Assembly: GCA_949130495.1 (NCBI GenBank)
Contig: OX422215.1
Span: forward strand, 526,611,755 to 526,675,754
Length of the DNA: 64,000 nucleotides
Reading direction: 5' to 3'
From: Sambucus nigra
Taxonomy: Eukaryota > Streptophyta > Magnoliopsida > Dipsacales > Adoxaceae
Positions 47,407-58,535 of this stretch are shown here, in pieces. Both the position numbers and the translations under genes were made by a program. The notes beneath the pieces are model-generated. The model worked only from the letters and a program-made list of their open reading frames with translations. It was not told where the DNA came from and did no database searches. How positions within the stretch are numbered: position 1 is the first letter of the stretch; the number at the start of each line of letters is the position of its first letter.

Positions 47407-48932
47407 TGTCTATGCCGGTACATACATAAAAAATCCGAATTATCAAATATGAAATTGCCTATACAAATCTACCCTCCCATGAACCCAAAACTGGAAAAGG
47501 TACAAATGAATAGTCTTCATCGTTTGTTCTACAAATCTTCAGGAATCTCAAATCTTTTCTCATCAGGGTGTGCAATTCAGAGATCATCAATGTAGTACCT
47601 ACACACATGAGATAAAGAAAAATACCAAGTGATGTATCGAGTTTGAAATGAGATAAACATAGATACCAATATATGATAAGAATTAAAATTCAAACTCCCC
47701 CAAAATAAGATAATTCTTTCTCCCCCTTTTTATGATGTCCCCAAATAGACAAATGAGAAGAATGAATCAAATAAGCAAAATCGGGATGTCACGGTATACA
47801 AAAAAAATACAAACTATTTTTTATTTTTCAAATTTTTCATACAAAGATAGGATACCAATATGAACAAATATGATACAAAAATCACACCATGGATTTAGAC
47901 TCAAACAACCAACTCATGGAAACGGAATGAATGGGTGTGAACACATTCGATAGGTAAATCAACTCAATCAATCATATGTGCACGATGCATATGTGTACCC
48001 CTAATGAATGAGCATCAAAAGTATCCTTAGGTGTAAAAATTTGTTGAATTTAGATGACATCGTCTTATGCAAATCAACAAATCAAAGTCAAATGATTTCC
48101 ACACCAATAACGTCCAAAACTATAAAGCGCATTTTCAAGCATATCAAGGACTTGCAAACCCGTTTTGAATTCTCCAACCAAACTCCCTCGAATATATTAT
48201 CTTTTAGAGGTAATCTAAATTCTCAAACTTTGGAGAATTGGTGCAAAAACCTAAATGGCCCATATTTTGGCATGAATATCTTTTTATTGCCTTTAAATTT
48301 TTTCGGGCTCTTTTAACCTCTTTGGACCTCGGATATTAAAATTCCTCCATTTTTTAGATCCTTTTTAACGGTGGCTTTTGCGCAAAGGATAGAAAATTAC
48401 CTTTCCCAGCCCCTCCCCGTTCTTAAACAAAGCACACAATCTCACAAAACGGTTTTTATATGCACAATTTCCTTATAAAAAATTATCGAGCTTGGTTTGT
48501 TTTAAGGACAAGATTGAAGTGAAAACACCCAACCAACATGTGATAAGACAAGCACACTAATCAAACAAATCCGTGCATGTGTGCATTAAAGGAAATATGA
48601 GTCAAAAATGTAGGAAGTAACACTTAATTACATCTTAATGACTCCAAACATTATAAAGCACATGGATGAATTGACCTATTATCTCAAAACACTATCAAAT
48701 AGTCACATGAAAAAATGGAATGATGTTGTGACTCGGTCATCCAAAGTGTTCATCCATAAACGGTGCAACAAAATACAAAAATCTTTTTGGATTTTCTCAA
48801 AATTTTAACAAACTAAAATCTTTTTGTATTTTTCAAAAAATAAAAAATAAAACATACAAAAATGATACATACTAGCCATAGACAAATAATGACATCATGA
48901 AAAGCACCCTATGCTAGTAAACAAGTCAAACC
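47407..48932 (-). other. Non-coding region between gag and the 3' LTR
   Basis: About 1.5 kb of AT-rich DNA on the 3' side of gag where pol would lie in an autonomous copia element. No protease, integrase, RT or RNase H motif was found in any frame. It resembles the long 3' non-coding stretch of the Sirevirus-like fragment at 56585-58030. Confidence 0.65.
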
Positions 48933-50828
48933 TCAATCATTAGGTGCGGAGGGGTTTTCCAAAGGTGGTGACAGCTTATGAAAAACCTCCATCAATTCTT
49001 GTGAAGTATTGACTAAAAACTTAACTTGCTCACCTAAATGTGCAAACTCTCTCATGTAGTCTCCGGGAGCATGTAAAGTATCATGTGTGGGTGCATGTGT
49101 GCCAGAAACACGTGTAGAAGCAAAACGTGACACATACCCCAACTTAAAGCAAAATTCCCTAAGGTGTCCTCTCCTCTTGCAATGTGAGAAAACATAAATA
49201 GGCCTAGGAACACCTCTCTCAAAAACTCTAGGACACACTTTCCTAATAGGAATGGGACGCCTAGGTGGGTTAGGGTGAGACACATGTGAAACTGTCACTA
49301 AAGTGGGAGCCGGCTCGGGTGCTAATTGGGAAGCAGAAGCACCGTCATGACTTATTCCTAACTTCTCACCTTTACCCTTAAGAACCACCTTTTCAATCTT
49401 CTTAGGTGCGTTCTCAAACTTGACTTTGATCACCCTGGCACGTTCGAGATCACTCTCGAATTGGGATACACGTGTCGTCAGACTAGACAACGTGTCGGTC
49501 AAATCACACTTCTCCTTTCTGAAAACCTCCTTCTCTTTCTCCAAATCTAAAACCCGATGACCTAAATCCCTATTATACTTCTTTGTTTTCAAGGTCTTGG
49601 TGTACAAATCTCTAAAAGCTTTTTGGAGCTCACTTTCATCTCCACTTTCACTCTCACTTTCTCCCTCACTTGAAGCGCTCAAACCATCACTATCACTATC
49701 ACATTCGTGGGAACTATTGTGGGACAAGGTGGGTGTGCTCACATGACTAGAAAAAGCTACAAACTTCTCACCACTAGTCTCATCACCCTCACTATCACTA
49801 AGTGTGGCAGGCATGGCTACTTTCTTTCCTTTCTTTCTAAGCCACATAGGACACTCAAATGACTTATGTCCCTTACCCCCACATTCAAAACTAGTGACGT
49901 TCTCAAAATCTTCCTCACACTCCTCATCAGAGTCATTCTCTTTTTCTCTCTCACCACTTTCTTTGGCCTTTCCTTTCTTTTTATTTTTCTCAAAAAAATT
50001 CTTTTTATTTTTCTCAAAAAAATTCTTTTTATTGGAAGAATTATTTTTGTTCATGTTGAGAAATTTTTTAAAATTTTTCGCAAACCAGGCCATATCATTA
50101 AAATCAAAATCTCCCTCAGAATCGGACTCACAAACTTTTTCTTTCTTTTTCTTAAAATGAGTCTTTAAAGAAATGCCATTATCCTTAGCCTTAATGGTTT
50201 TGGGAAACATGTCAATCTCATAGGTTTGAAGATCTCCTACAAGTTCTTCCAACTTAAGTGATTTCAAATTTCCCAAAGAGTTCAAAACAGTGACTTTAGG
50301 AATAAAGCGTTTTGGGAGAGATCTCAAAATCTTTTTAACTACACGCGTGTTATCAATCACCTCACCCAAATTAAAACATGTGTTAACAATGTCCGACAAA
50401 CGTGCATAAAAATCATCAAAGCATTCAGACTCAGACATGGTGATAGTCTCAAATTGGGTGGCCAGATTTTCTAATTTTGACTCTTTAACCGCGTTCGTAC
50501 CCTCATGTGTCAATTTCAAAACATCCCAAGCCTCTTTAGACGTGGTACACGTCATAATTCGGCGAAACTCATCAGGAGAGACAGCTCCAGAAATAGCACT
50601 CAGACCACGGGAATTAAAATTGGACAATTTATAATCATCTTCAGTCCAGGCTGACACGGGTTTTAAAGTGATGATGTTATTAACAGTGACCGTGGGAGGA
50701 GTCCAACCATTTTCGCAAAGCAACCAAACACGCTCGTCAATAGATTTTAAAATCGATTTCATACGAGCTTTCCAGTAGGCATAATTAGACCTGTCAAAAA
50801 CAGGCATCTGATTATATAAGTGCTTCAT
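48933..50828 (-). CDS. Gag protein of a copia/Sirevirus-like element (631 aa)
   Basis: Structural nucleocapsid-type protein expected to form cytoplasmic particles around element RNA. Residues about 1-40 form the copia Gag N-terminus (FDRSNYAYWKARMKSIL). Residues about 60-210 form the UBN2 gag domain (TSKEAWDVLKLTHEG; ILRSLPKRF). A Lys/Asn-rich tract with a tandem KKNFFEKN follows at about 267-283. Knuckle 1 at 313-326 keeps Cys316, His321 and Cys326 but has Ser at 313. An acidic/serine-rich segment spans about 340-400, a likely coiled coil about 395-470, and knuckle 2 at 547-560 keeps Cys550, His555 and Cys560 but has Phe at 547. Start chosen at 50828, the first ATG about 95 bp after the primer-binding site. 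No stops or frameshifts. The frame opposite it is a shadow. Confidence 0.92.
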   Translation of the reverse strand: MKHLYNQMPVFDRSNYAYWKARMKSILKSIDERVWLLCENGWTPPTVTVNNIITLKPVSAWTEDDYKLSNFNSRGLSAISGAVSPDEFRRIMTCTTSKEAWDVLKLTHEGTNAVKESKLENLATQFETITMSESECFDDFYARLSDIVNTCFNLGEVIDNTRVVKKILRSLPKRFIPKVTVLNSLGNLKSLKLEELVGDLQTYEIDMFPKTIKAKDNGISLKTHFKKKKEKVCESDSEGDFDFNDMAWFAKNFKKFLNMNKNNSSNKKNFFEKNKKNFFEKNKKKGKAKESGEREKENDSDEECEEDFENVTSFECGGKGHKSFECPMWLRKKGKKVAMPATLSDSEGDETSGEKFVAFSSHVSTPTLSHNSSHECDSDSDGLSASSEGESESESGDESELQKAFRDLYTKTLKTKKYNRDLGHRVLDLEKEKEVFRKEKCDLTDTLSSLTTRVSQFESDLERARVIKVKFENAPKKIEKVVLKGKGEKLGISHDGASASQLAPEPAPTLVTVSHVSHPNPPRRPIPIRKVCPRVFERGVPRPIYVFSHCKRRGHLREFCFKLGYVSRFASTRVSGTHAPTHDTLHAPGDYMREFAHLGEQVKFLVNTSQELMEVFHKLSPPLENPSAPND

Positions 50829-50921
50829 AGGAAAAAATGTGAATTTTCACAAAACTGATTTTTCAAAAAAAATCAATATCACACGAATTTTGCGAAAAAT
50901 AGGAATACGCAATAAATTAGC

Positions 50922-50940
50922 GCAACCGGCTCTGATACCA
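50922..50940 (-). promoter_or_regulatory. Primer-binding site of the gag-only element
   Basis: The minus strand reads TGGTATCAGAGCCGGTTGC, complementary to the 3' end of initiator-methionine tRNA, three bases inside the 5' LTR. This is the site used to prime minus-strand DNA synthesis in plant copia elements. Confidence 0.9.
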
Positions 50941-50943
50941 ATT

Positions 50944-52152
50944 TGAAAACGTCGTATGTGTGATATCGATTTAAATTAAATTAAATTCGCAAGATTCCAA
51001 GTAATCCTTATTTAATTCGAGTCTATTTAGAAACAACCCATAAACAAACAACTACGTGTGTGTGTGTGTGTGTGTGTCAAACCATAAATAAAGCATGCGA
51101 CACAAAGTTAAGGAAAAATCCCCGCAGGGCAAAACCTTTTATTTCACTATAATAAGTAAATCGCAACTTACACAGATTACAATGAAATACAGTGACACAC
51201 GAATACCCGCAGGCGTCGGTCGGTGTCGTCAGCAATGAATCCACACGCAGCGAACCCACATGAACCTCAGTCCAATCAACAAAGGAAGAACTGCAGTACT
51301 CCTCAATGACACGCAGCCATAAAACTTTGTAGAGACTCCCTCAGCAATGACACGCAACCCTCGGTTGCAAAGATCTCTCAATAAAGGTTTGAACAAACAC
51401 AAGGTTGTGTTCTTGGGTTACCAAAAAGATTCACAAAGGTTTGGCAATTGTGTGAATCAAAACATGAGTCTTGGGACTCAAAAATATGAAGACTAGAGGT
51501 ATTTGGACTCTCAAAAAAGCCTTCTAAAGTCTTACAAAACAACTCCCCCGAAGTTGGTATTTATAGGAAAAAATATGAAGAGTCCCACGTTCTTAAAACT
51601 CTAAAATTCTATCCAGCGTACAGGTACCCCGAACCGGTTTGGGTACACCTTGCGAACCGGTTCGCCCCCCCGAACCGGTTACGGGTTGGGTTCGGGAAAG
51701 TGTGCTGGGAACAGGTGCTTAAACACTTAGAAAAATTTCCAGAATTTTCAATGAACATATCTCCATTTTCAACGGGCCATAACTTGTTCACCGTAGCTCG
51801 GATTGAGGTGCCGTTTCTTCCAGTATATTTTTTGCGGCAAGCTCTTCAACTTTCTAGTTGACCGATCCTCCGGATGGTGGCTGTAAAATTACCAATTTTC
51901 CCTTGAACATCCCTATCATGCCTTGTTTCACTGATTTGACTTCTCTTGCGTACCACTTGCATTACGAGCCTACAATCATGGAACGTGAAGTCGTTGATGC
52001 AGATGAGGGACACATTAATGGAGATAATGCATGCTTGATTCCCGGAATTCGGATAGAGGCCGTCATGTGAGATCGTGAGGTGACATGCCAAATGTAGCGG
52101 CGTACGACATACACAAATGTAACATATTGGACATGAGAAAAATGTCCTTACA
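50944..52152 (-). repeat. 5' LTR of the gag-only retrotransposon
   Basis: Starts TGTAAGGACATTTTTCTCAT at 52152 on the minus strand and ends at 50944. It would drive transcription of gag. A TATA-like box (CCTATAAATACC) lies at about 51557-51568, with three AACCGGTT-containing palindromes about 60-115 bp upstream of it. Confidence 0.93.
51557..51683 (-). promoter_or_regulatory. LTR promoter: TATA box with upstream AACCGGTT palindromes
   Basis: On the minus strand CCTATAAATACC at 51557-51568 is a good plant TATA box. At about 51631-51680 three copies of CGAACCGGTT, two of them extended to the palindrome CGAACCGGTTCG, and nearby CCCGAACC words form a CpG-rich cluster. Sirevirus LTRs are known for CpG-rich palindromic motifs near the promoter. 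The function as an enhancer or protein-binding site is inferred. Confidence 0.6.
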
Positions 52153-52157
52153 TACAC

Positions 52158-55100
52158 TCTCATTTACTCTTACATTAAATTTAGATTTTGAAAGTTTTCT
52201 TATCGAATTCTTTAACATCATATTATTCCTAGGGATTTTAAGATTACCAAGATGGTGGATTTGATAACTGGGTTTGTCTTTAGTTCAAATGGATTTAAAG
52301 AATCGAGGGGTATATTTTATGGTGCGATCGAGTCTTTGAGTGGACTACCTACATATCCCTTAGGGAGAATCGGGTGAAATGTAGTTATAAGGATGTGGTT
52401 GCTTATATTAAAACCTTGAATGAATATTGGGAGTGTATGATTTTTTAGTGCTTGGCTTGAGGGAAAGGTTTTTACTAGACAATTGAGAGGAAGGGTACGT
52501 CCTTTCCCAGTAGGCCTTATAAGTTGCAGTCAAAGAGTACCGAGTTTTGTATAATGTTTGAAATAATGAGAATCTTACGGAGGACATTTTAGAGTTCCTT
52601 TCATTACTTGGAATCAGTTTTAGACTATGTAACATATTTCACAATTATGATATGATAACCACGTGTCTTGGGAACCTGAGTTTGGATTTGTGTTTAGTGT
52701 TATACTAAACTCGTAGTGATATCTCAGGTTTCCTATAAATTTCTGATTCAAAGACAATCGCATGGATATTTTTTAGATTTTGTGAGGTTATTTATATCAA
52801 AGAATTAGCTCAATGTAATTTTTCCAATTAAAGGGTGGGGCTCGAAGTGTAATGATATCATCAAGAGAATGGTTAGAGGCTCAAGTTGGTAGCCTTTTTT
52901 AAAGGTGGAAACCTGTTTGGTGCAGGATTTTCCCTTCCCGACTCATCCTTGTTTTATTGTTTTGTCCCATCAAGGAATCTTCATGGGGGTTTTAAGCTTC
53001 AACCAAGTTTATCTCTTTGTTCTTTTTGTTCACTCTTAAGTCGTATATTTTTTATTATGTTGTATTTGGTCATTTATTTCTCCTTTTCTTATAAGGGATT
53101 TTTCTGCATCTTTTCTCTTGGACATAGCTAGGAAAGTGACTTTTTTAGATAGTCAAGATTAAATGTTTGGGAGAATGTGACCCCATCGTGGTAAGCTAAG
53201 GTGGTTTCCCCACTAATTTTTTTTTAGGTTAGGAGGTAGGGAGATCCCTATCATATATGAACTTGACTCTGAGAGTCTTAGATGGCTTTAGATTATCCTT
53301 TCAGACTAGTTCATCCTCCTGGATGTCTTATTTTGATTTTTTATTGAAGCTTATGGCAAGGCACCATTGGCTGAGGGAGGGTCCCATATAGATATAGTTG
53401 GGATACTTGATCTTTCCCAAGTTAATGGTTATTATGTCTCTTTAAATTTGAGTTATACGACTGTTTTGATCTTTGTTAAGATTTTTTAGGTAATTTAAGT
53501 ATTTTTTTATATGTTGAGTCTCATTATTAGGTGTGCTATTTGATTCATTTATAATGTACAATTCGGCACAGACATTACACAATGGACAGTACTTTGAACC
53601 ACTGCGTATCATGCCATCAAAGGAAGGAAAAAAAACTTTAGAGAGCTCGAATAAGTCCAATTCATAAGAGGATATAGTAAAAAGGGTTACATGGGGAAAC
53701 ATGATTTTCAATCATGTATACTTAAGAAGGTATAGATTTATCAAACAGTGCATCATTGATGATAATGAGTTAGGAATATTCATAGGTGGTCTTGTCAATG
53801 GGATCCCATTGAGGAAGGGCAAGAAGGATTGACTGCTTTTTAGAGATCCATTGTCATCTTGAATGACAGAAGTTTTATTCTTAAAATTTTGGCTGTAATG
53901 TAAGAATACTACTTATTGTAGTTTGTGAAGATATGCCTTTGCTTGCTAAGTGGAGGCTTTAATGTTTTGGCACATGGATTCCAATTGATAATTATCAACA
54001 AGTTGAGAAGGATATAGGTAAAGATGGGTTTTGACCAATGAAATCACTGAGTTAAAGGTTTTTAAAAATGAGGGTTCGTAAAAAAACTTTTTTTCAAGAA
54101 ATATGCCCTTACTATAGGATTCATAAAGAAACACCAGTTAGAAAAAGTGGGTGGAATGATAATATGAACATCTTAGTTTAAGTCCACACATGAGTTGATT
54201 AATGACGATTGGTGGATTTTATCTACCTCCAAAATATTGTGAGTGGTCGTTTTCTCCCATTCTTAAGCAAAAATGGTCAATGAGCCTATAAGAACAGAAG
54301 TGGGATTAGAGTAAAACCTGATAAATATGAAGTTTGTAAGAAATCCGTTGGTTGGGTGAGAGGTTAGAGAAATACCTAGGCGTTGGATGCAGATTTTGAG
54401 ATGGCCCCTAAAATGGGGGTGGGCTAAGAAGTAACTGATTAGATCAGGCACAACAAGCCCTCCAGACGAAAGTGGGATTAAAATCATCCCCTATAATGGT
54501 AATGGGTTTGGAATCCTTTGATTGGATTGGACTTATAAGGCCCTATGAATAGACGTGGGCATCCAGTAAGCACCTAAAAAGGAGATGCTGAACTTGGAGA
54601 TGCGATCCCTAATGAACAACGGTGTCTGAGAATAGACGTAAAAGATAAGTCCGAGTAAATTTTTTTATTGAAATCATGCATGTGACACCAAAGGTAAAAC
54701 ACCATAGAGATGTTTGGTAGTTTCATTATTCTCATTTTGAGTGTGGGTCTCCTTTGGCCATGTTGGCGTAACATGTTCTTGTCTCTGATGAAAATGACAT
54801 GAGATTTTCATAGCCCTATAAGAGGCTTAGGTATGCACTCATGAACTAGTTTGGAAACTTTTCACACAAAATAACATGACTTGGATGAGGAGAGATGGAT
54901 TGAAAATATTTTTAGCTTTCTCTTTACTAAGTATATGGCATTTTTTTATCGCATTGGGACGATATTTTATTTTTGGTGTTTTTTTGTTTGGTATTATTTT
55001 CTGTAGGGTAGAACATGGACATAGTCCAGCTGGATTTGCGTGAACATGGTTGAGCTCTCAACAAGGAGAGAGGAAATAATAGGCAGAGACCCGATATCTC

Positions 55101-55400
55101 CCCAAAAATAAAAATATGGGTGTAGGATTCCAACGTAATGGAATTATGCCTTAGCCATAGCTTGCGGATTCATAATGTTGTGTCTACCCTTAGAAAAGGA
55201 AATAGTCTTCCTGGAATCTGAAGGGTTTGGAACTACCTCCATGCATCTGATAATTTCTAAAATTATTGCAAGAGTGGATGGCCCAAAAGTATCTGGTATT
55301 TCGAGAAAAAGGGTGTGTACTTAGAGTTTTTTCAATATTTAAAAAGACAACGTGACACGGTTAAGGTTGGGTAACTTTTGATTATTGTGTATCACGATAT
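52158..55400. other. No gene or element recognised
   Basis: About 3.2 kb of moderate-AT DNA with no long open frame. A few minus-strand frames (53442-53711 and 54263-54487) have protein-like composition, but I cannot assign them. It may be ancient transposon sequence. Confidence 0.5.
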
Positions 55401-56570
55401 ACTAGGATTCTTGGACTGAATAACCATTAAGGTAAGTGTGAAACCATTTTACTGTAAAACAACTTTCATGGGTTGATCCAGTTATATGTAAAAATTATTG
55501 ATTATGTCACACACAAGCTAAATCCAATTAAGTCTAGTTTTATCTTGGTTAATTAGGTGATCCTAAATATGCAAGATATTGAAACTAAATTGAAAGAAAC
55601 AAGTCACAACATATGAGATGAAGAAGAAATCCCTTTCGAGAAAAAACTTTTGTTTTTAGCACTGTTACAACTATGTACTACAAAATGACACTAACAGACT
55701 TACAGACATAGACAACATTAAGTATTGGAGTTATGTATTCCTTCCTTATTGTTAACAAAAAGAGATGCATATCTAGCAATGCCCCACATAGCAAGTTCCA
55801 GTTTCCTCAGTGTCCACCAATCAACCTCAAGAAACTCATTTCCTACCTTCAACAATAAATAATTAACTCCACAGGGATTAGAACGTATGATGTGTTCTTC
55901 AAGGTTTGATAAAGTGGTCATAAAATATCCAAGGGTTTGGATTTGAAAAAAATCAAGAGTTAGATTATAAAAATATGTACGAAAGGCTTGGTAGAATTTG
56001 CAAGTTCGTCTCTTTATATAAAGGGAGAAAAATATCCAAAAGATAAACTTGAAAGATTGCATTTGAAATCAGGTAAAAAAAATTCACCATCTCATCCAAT
56101 CAAGGTACATCTCGTTCGAACGAAGTAACCTATCTTATTCGAACACCCATCAAACGACTGATGTAACTATATTTCGTAGCGGGCCAAAAGTTGACAAAAT
56201 ATATCTCATTCAAAGTCTCGTTCAAAACTATTTTTTACGATGTACGTGTACTCATTCAAATGACATTCGATGTCGTTCTAATGACTTTGTAAATTTTTTT
56301 AAAAAATATTTTAAAATATTTTCAAAAAATACTTTATCTTCTCAAGTACGTTTAAAATATCCTTGAATAAATTGATTGTGCATAATCAATCTCATATACC
56401 TTTTCCATGTGATTGTGGTGAGGATATTAGCTCTTCGATCTTCGATTGTTGCATTTGGTTACTAACTTGTATTCACATGAAACTCTTGAGAATATCCATG
56501 ATGATGTAGAGACGTTACAGAATATGGAAAACTTAAAAATATGATGAGTATTATAAATCTTGATCTTACA
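55400..56570 (-). mobile_element. 3' LTR of a second Sirevirus-like copia element
   Basis: On the minus strand the LTR starts TGTAAGATCAAGATTTATAA at 56570, directly after the purine tract AAAGGGGGAGATT (56571-56583). A TATA-like CTTTATATAAAG lies at about 56012-56023, and TTCGAA-containing palindromes (CGTTCGAACGA) at about 56112-56140, the same relative layout as the intact LTR at 46182-47394. The lower boundary near 55400 is inferred from that layout and not seen directly. Confidence 0.6.
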
Positions 56571-56583
56571 AATCTCCCCCTTT
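56571..56583 (-). promoter_or_regulatory. Polypurine tract of the second Sirevirus-like element
   Basis: The minus strand reads AAAGGGGGAGATT immediately before TGTAAGATC. An additional purine-rich tract, AAAAAGGGGGAG, lies upstream near 56815-56828. Confidence 0.65.
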
Positions 56584-58029
56584 GGATATTCCGATACAAA
56601 ATAAAAAATCGAAAGAAATAACCTCTAAGACAAGTTCAACTAATGTCCCTCCCAAAATCGAAAAGGAAAATATGCTTGAAATATTGTCTATGCCAAGATA
56701 TTTCATCATGTAGTCCATGTTAACACCATTGAGAAAAAAAGACCTACGCACATTAAACAGTGGAGATACTGTTACGTGTGGATTTTAAAACAAAGGAACC
56801 CCCCCTGAATATTTTCTCCCCCTTTTTGTCCATAATAGACAAAGGGTTAGAAGCTAAACCAGAAAAGTTCATATCATGACAGTCCAAATTTGAAATATCA
56901 ATTCAAAGTATAGATAACTAAGCATAAGCAATGAAACTTCAGCAAACTAACAAACTATTTTCAAAATTTTTAAGTAAATAAATATACATATAAGCAAAAA
57001 TACAGATAGTCACACCATGGAGTAGCAAGTAAATATTCGAATCATGAATATGGGATAAATGTGTGTAAACTCAATGTACGAAAAAGTCAACATAGGCATA
57101 TGTAGCGATGGTGCACGAAGTCGAAGACACACTCCTAAAGAAAGAACTCAATTCAACCTTTGGTAAAAAAATATTGAACTAAGTGAAATTGGCTCAACTC
57201 ATACAAAATGTCACGAAATTTCAATGTTTCTCAAATCAATAACACTTAACTATTCAATGTCTTTTAAGGATATTTATTGTGCAAACCCATTAATCTTCAA
57301 GTTATAATACCCTTCAAATTTCACATTTTAAGCAAAAACTCTCAAATTTTTTGAAGGAATCATATTGCTCATTTTTAATGAAGCATTAATGAAAAAAATG
57401 GCCTTACCACTTTTGTTTTTTGTATGTCGAAATCATATTTTAGGATCTTTACAATAGTGGCATTTAATGCAAAGAAGACTGCTTCGTTTGCAGCCCCGTA
57501 CCATTATTTAAACAAAAATTATTTTTTTGATTAAAAAAAAATTTGGGTAATGGTTTTACATGCACAATTAGTTTCTAATACATCTGGTTCATTATTAAGC
57601 ACTATTGAGAACATTCTATTCAACATTTGACAAGCAAGTACAATGTTCAAAAGTTTATATATGTGTCCAATCAAGGCGATATAATGAGTCTAGCGTGAAG
57701 ATATCAATCAATAATAAGCGATGCAATGCTGAGCATGCATATTTAAGCACACAAAGAAAACGTAGTCAAGTTAAAGAACACCATGATTATGTTACATGAA
57801 TGGATAAAATGGAATTTTGTTTCAAACATCTTAAATGTGCGTCCATATATAGTGTAAAACAAAATACAAGAATGCAATCTTTTTGAAAAAAATTCTAAAA
57901 GAAAAGAAAATATTTTTGGATTTTTCCAGATGTAACATAAGAATACAATCTACTGGTAGGGATAAATCATAGCAACATGAAAAACACATTACACTAGAAA
58001 CAATACCCGAACTCAATCAATGGAACAAG
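56584..58029 (-). other. 3' non-coding region of the second Sirevirus-like element
   Basis: AT-rich sequence between the RNase H end and the polypurine tract; no coding motif. Its length (about 1.4 kb) and purine tracts parallel the region 3' of gag in the gag-only element. Confidence 0.5.
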
Positions 58030-58535
58030 TACCTAAAGACTTATTAAGATTATCAAATCTAAGTGCATCAAAATTCTTAGTAAAAGTGCCGGCTCCAATT
58101 GATGTTTGGTACTCATGAAGAAATAGAAAATAATGTTTTCCTCAATAAGATCACGAATAAAATGCTCGCGAATCCTAATGTGCTTTGTACAAGAATGTTG
58201 GACGGGATTACGAAAAATGTAAATTGCACTCATATTATCGTAATAAATAGTCATTGTGCCCCAAGTAATCCCATAATCTTCCAATATTTGCTTAAATCAT
58301 TAAAGTTATACGCAACTACTCCCGACAATGATGTACTTGGCCTCTGTCTTGGTTAAAGAAATGGAGTTTTTTTTCTTGATCAAACAAGAGACTAGAGCAC
58401 TCCGAAAGTAAAAAGCATCCACTTGATGCACTTTTACAACCATCAATATCCTCGGTCCAATTGGCATCCGAATAAGCCGACAAACGATCATGGGTATTAA
58501 AGGAATACCAAATTCTATAAGAAAAAGTGCCACTA
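58030..58535 (-). pseudogene. Copia pol C-terminus (RNase H), truncated
   Basis: Minus-strand frames contain VDAFYFRSALVSCLIKKKNS, then ISLTKTEAKYIIVGSSC, then TIYYDNMSAIYIFRNPVQHS and KHIRIREHFIRDLIEENII, the C-terminal half of copia RNase H (SKKQ..IS..TAEAEY and DN.SAI). Frameshifts separate the pieces. Upstream pol is missing: the frame stops at about 58535, where the chromovirus-like repeat starts. Confidence 0.85.

Larger units (their letters stand above)
46182..52152 (-). mobile_element. Gag-only LTR retrotransposon (TR-GAG-type, Sirevirus/copia-derived)
   Basis: Two LTRs of about 1.21 kb (46182-47394 and 50944-52152) flank a 3.55-kb internal region, with the perfect 5-bp duplication TACAC on both sides (46177-46181 and 52153-52157). 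The minus strand reads LTR, primer-binding site TGGTATCAGAGCCGG, an intact 631-codon gag, about 1.5 kb of non-coding DNA with several purine tracts, the terminal polypurine tract, LTR. No protease, integrase, RT or RNase H is present, so it must depend on a related autonomous element. By eye the LTRs differ at about 31 positions (roughly 2.6%) plus a (GT)n length change. Confidence 0.93.

Noticed and set aside
49804..50168. Two ~100-codon Phe/Ser-rich plus-strand frames
   Set aside because: They are antisense shadows of the Lys/Asn-rich part of the Gag gene.
52200..55200. Possible LINE or other transposon coding remnants in several frames
   Set aside because: Isolated protein-like stretches could not be tied to any motif order, and frames are broken every few dozen codons.
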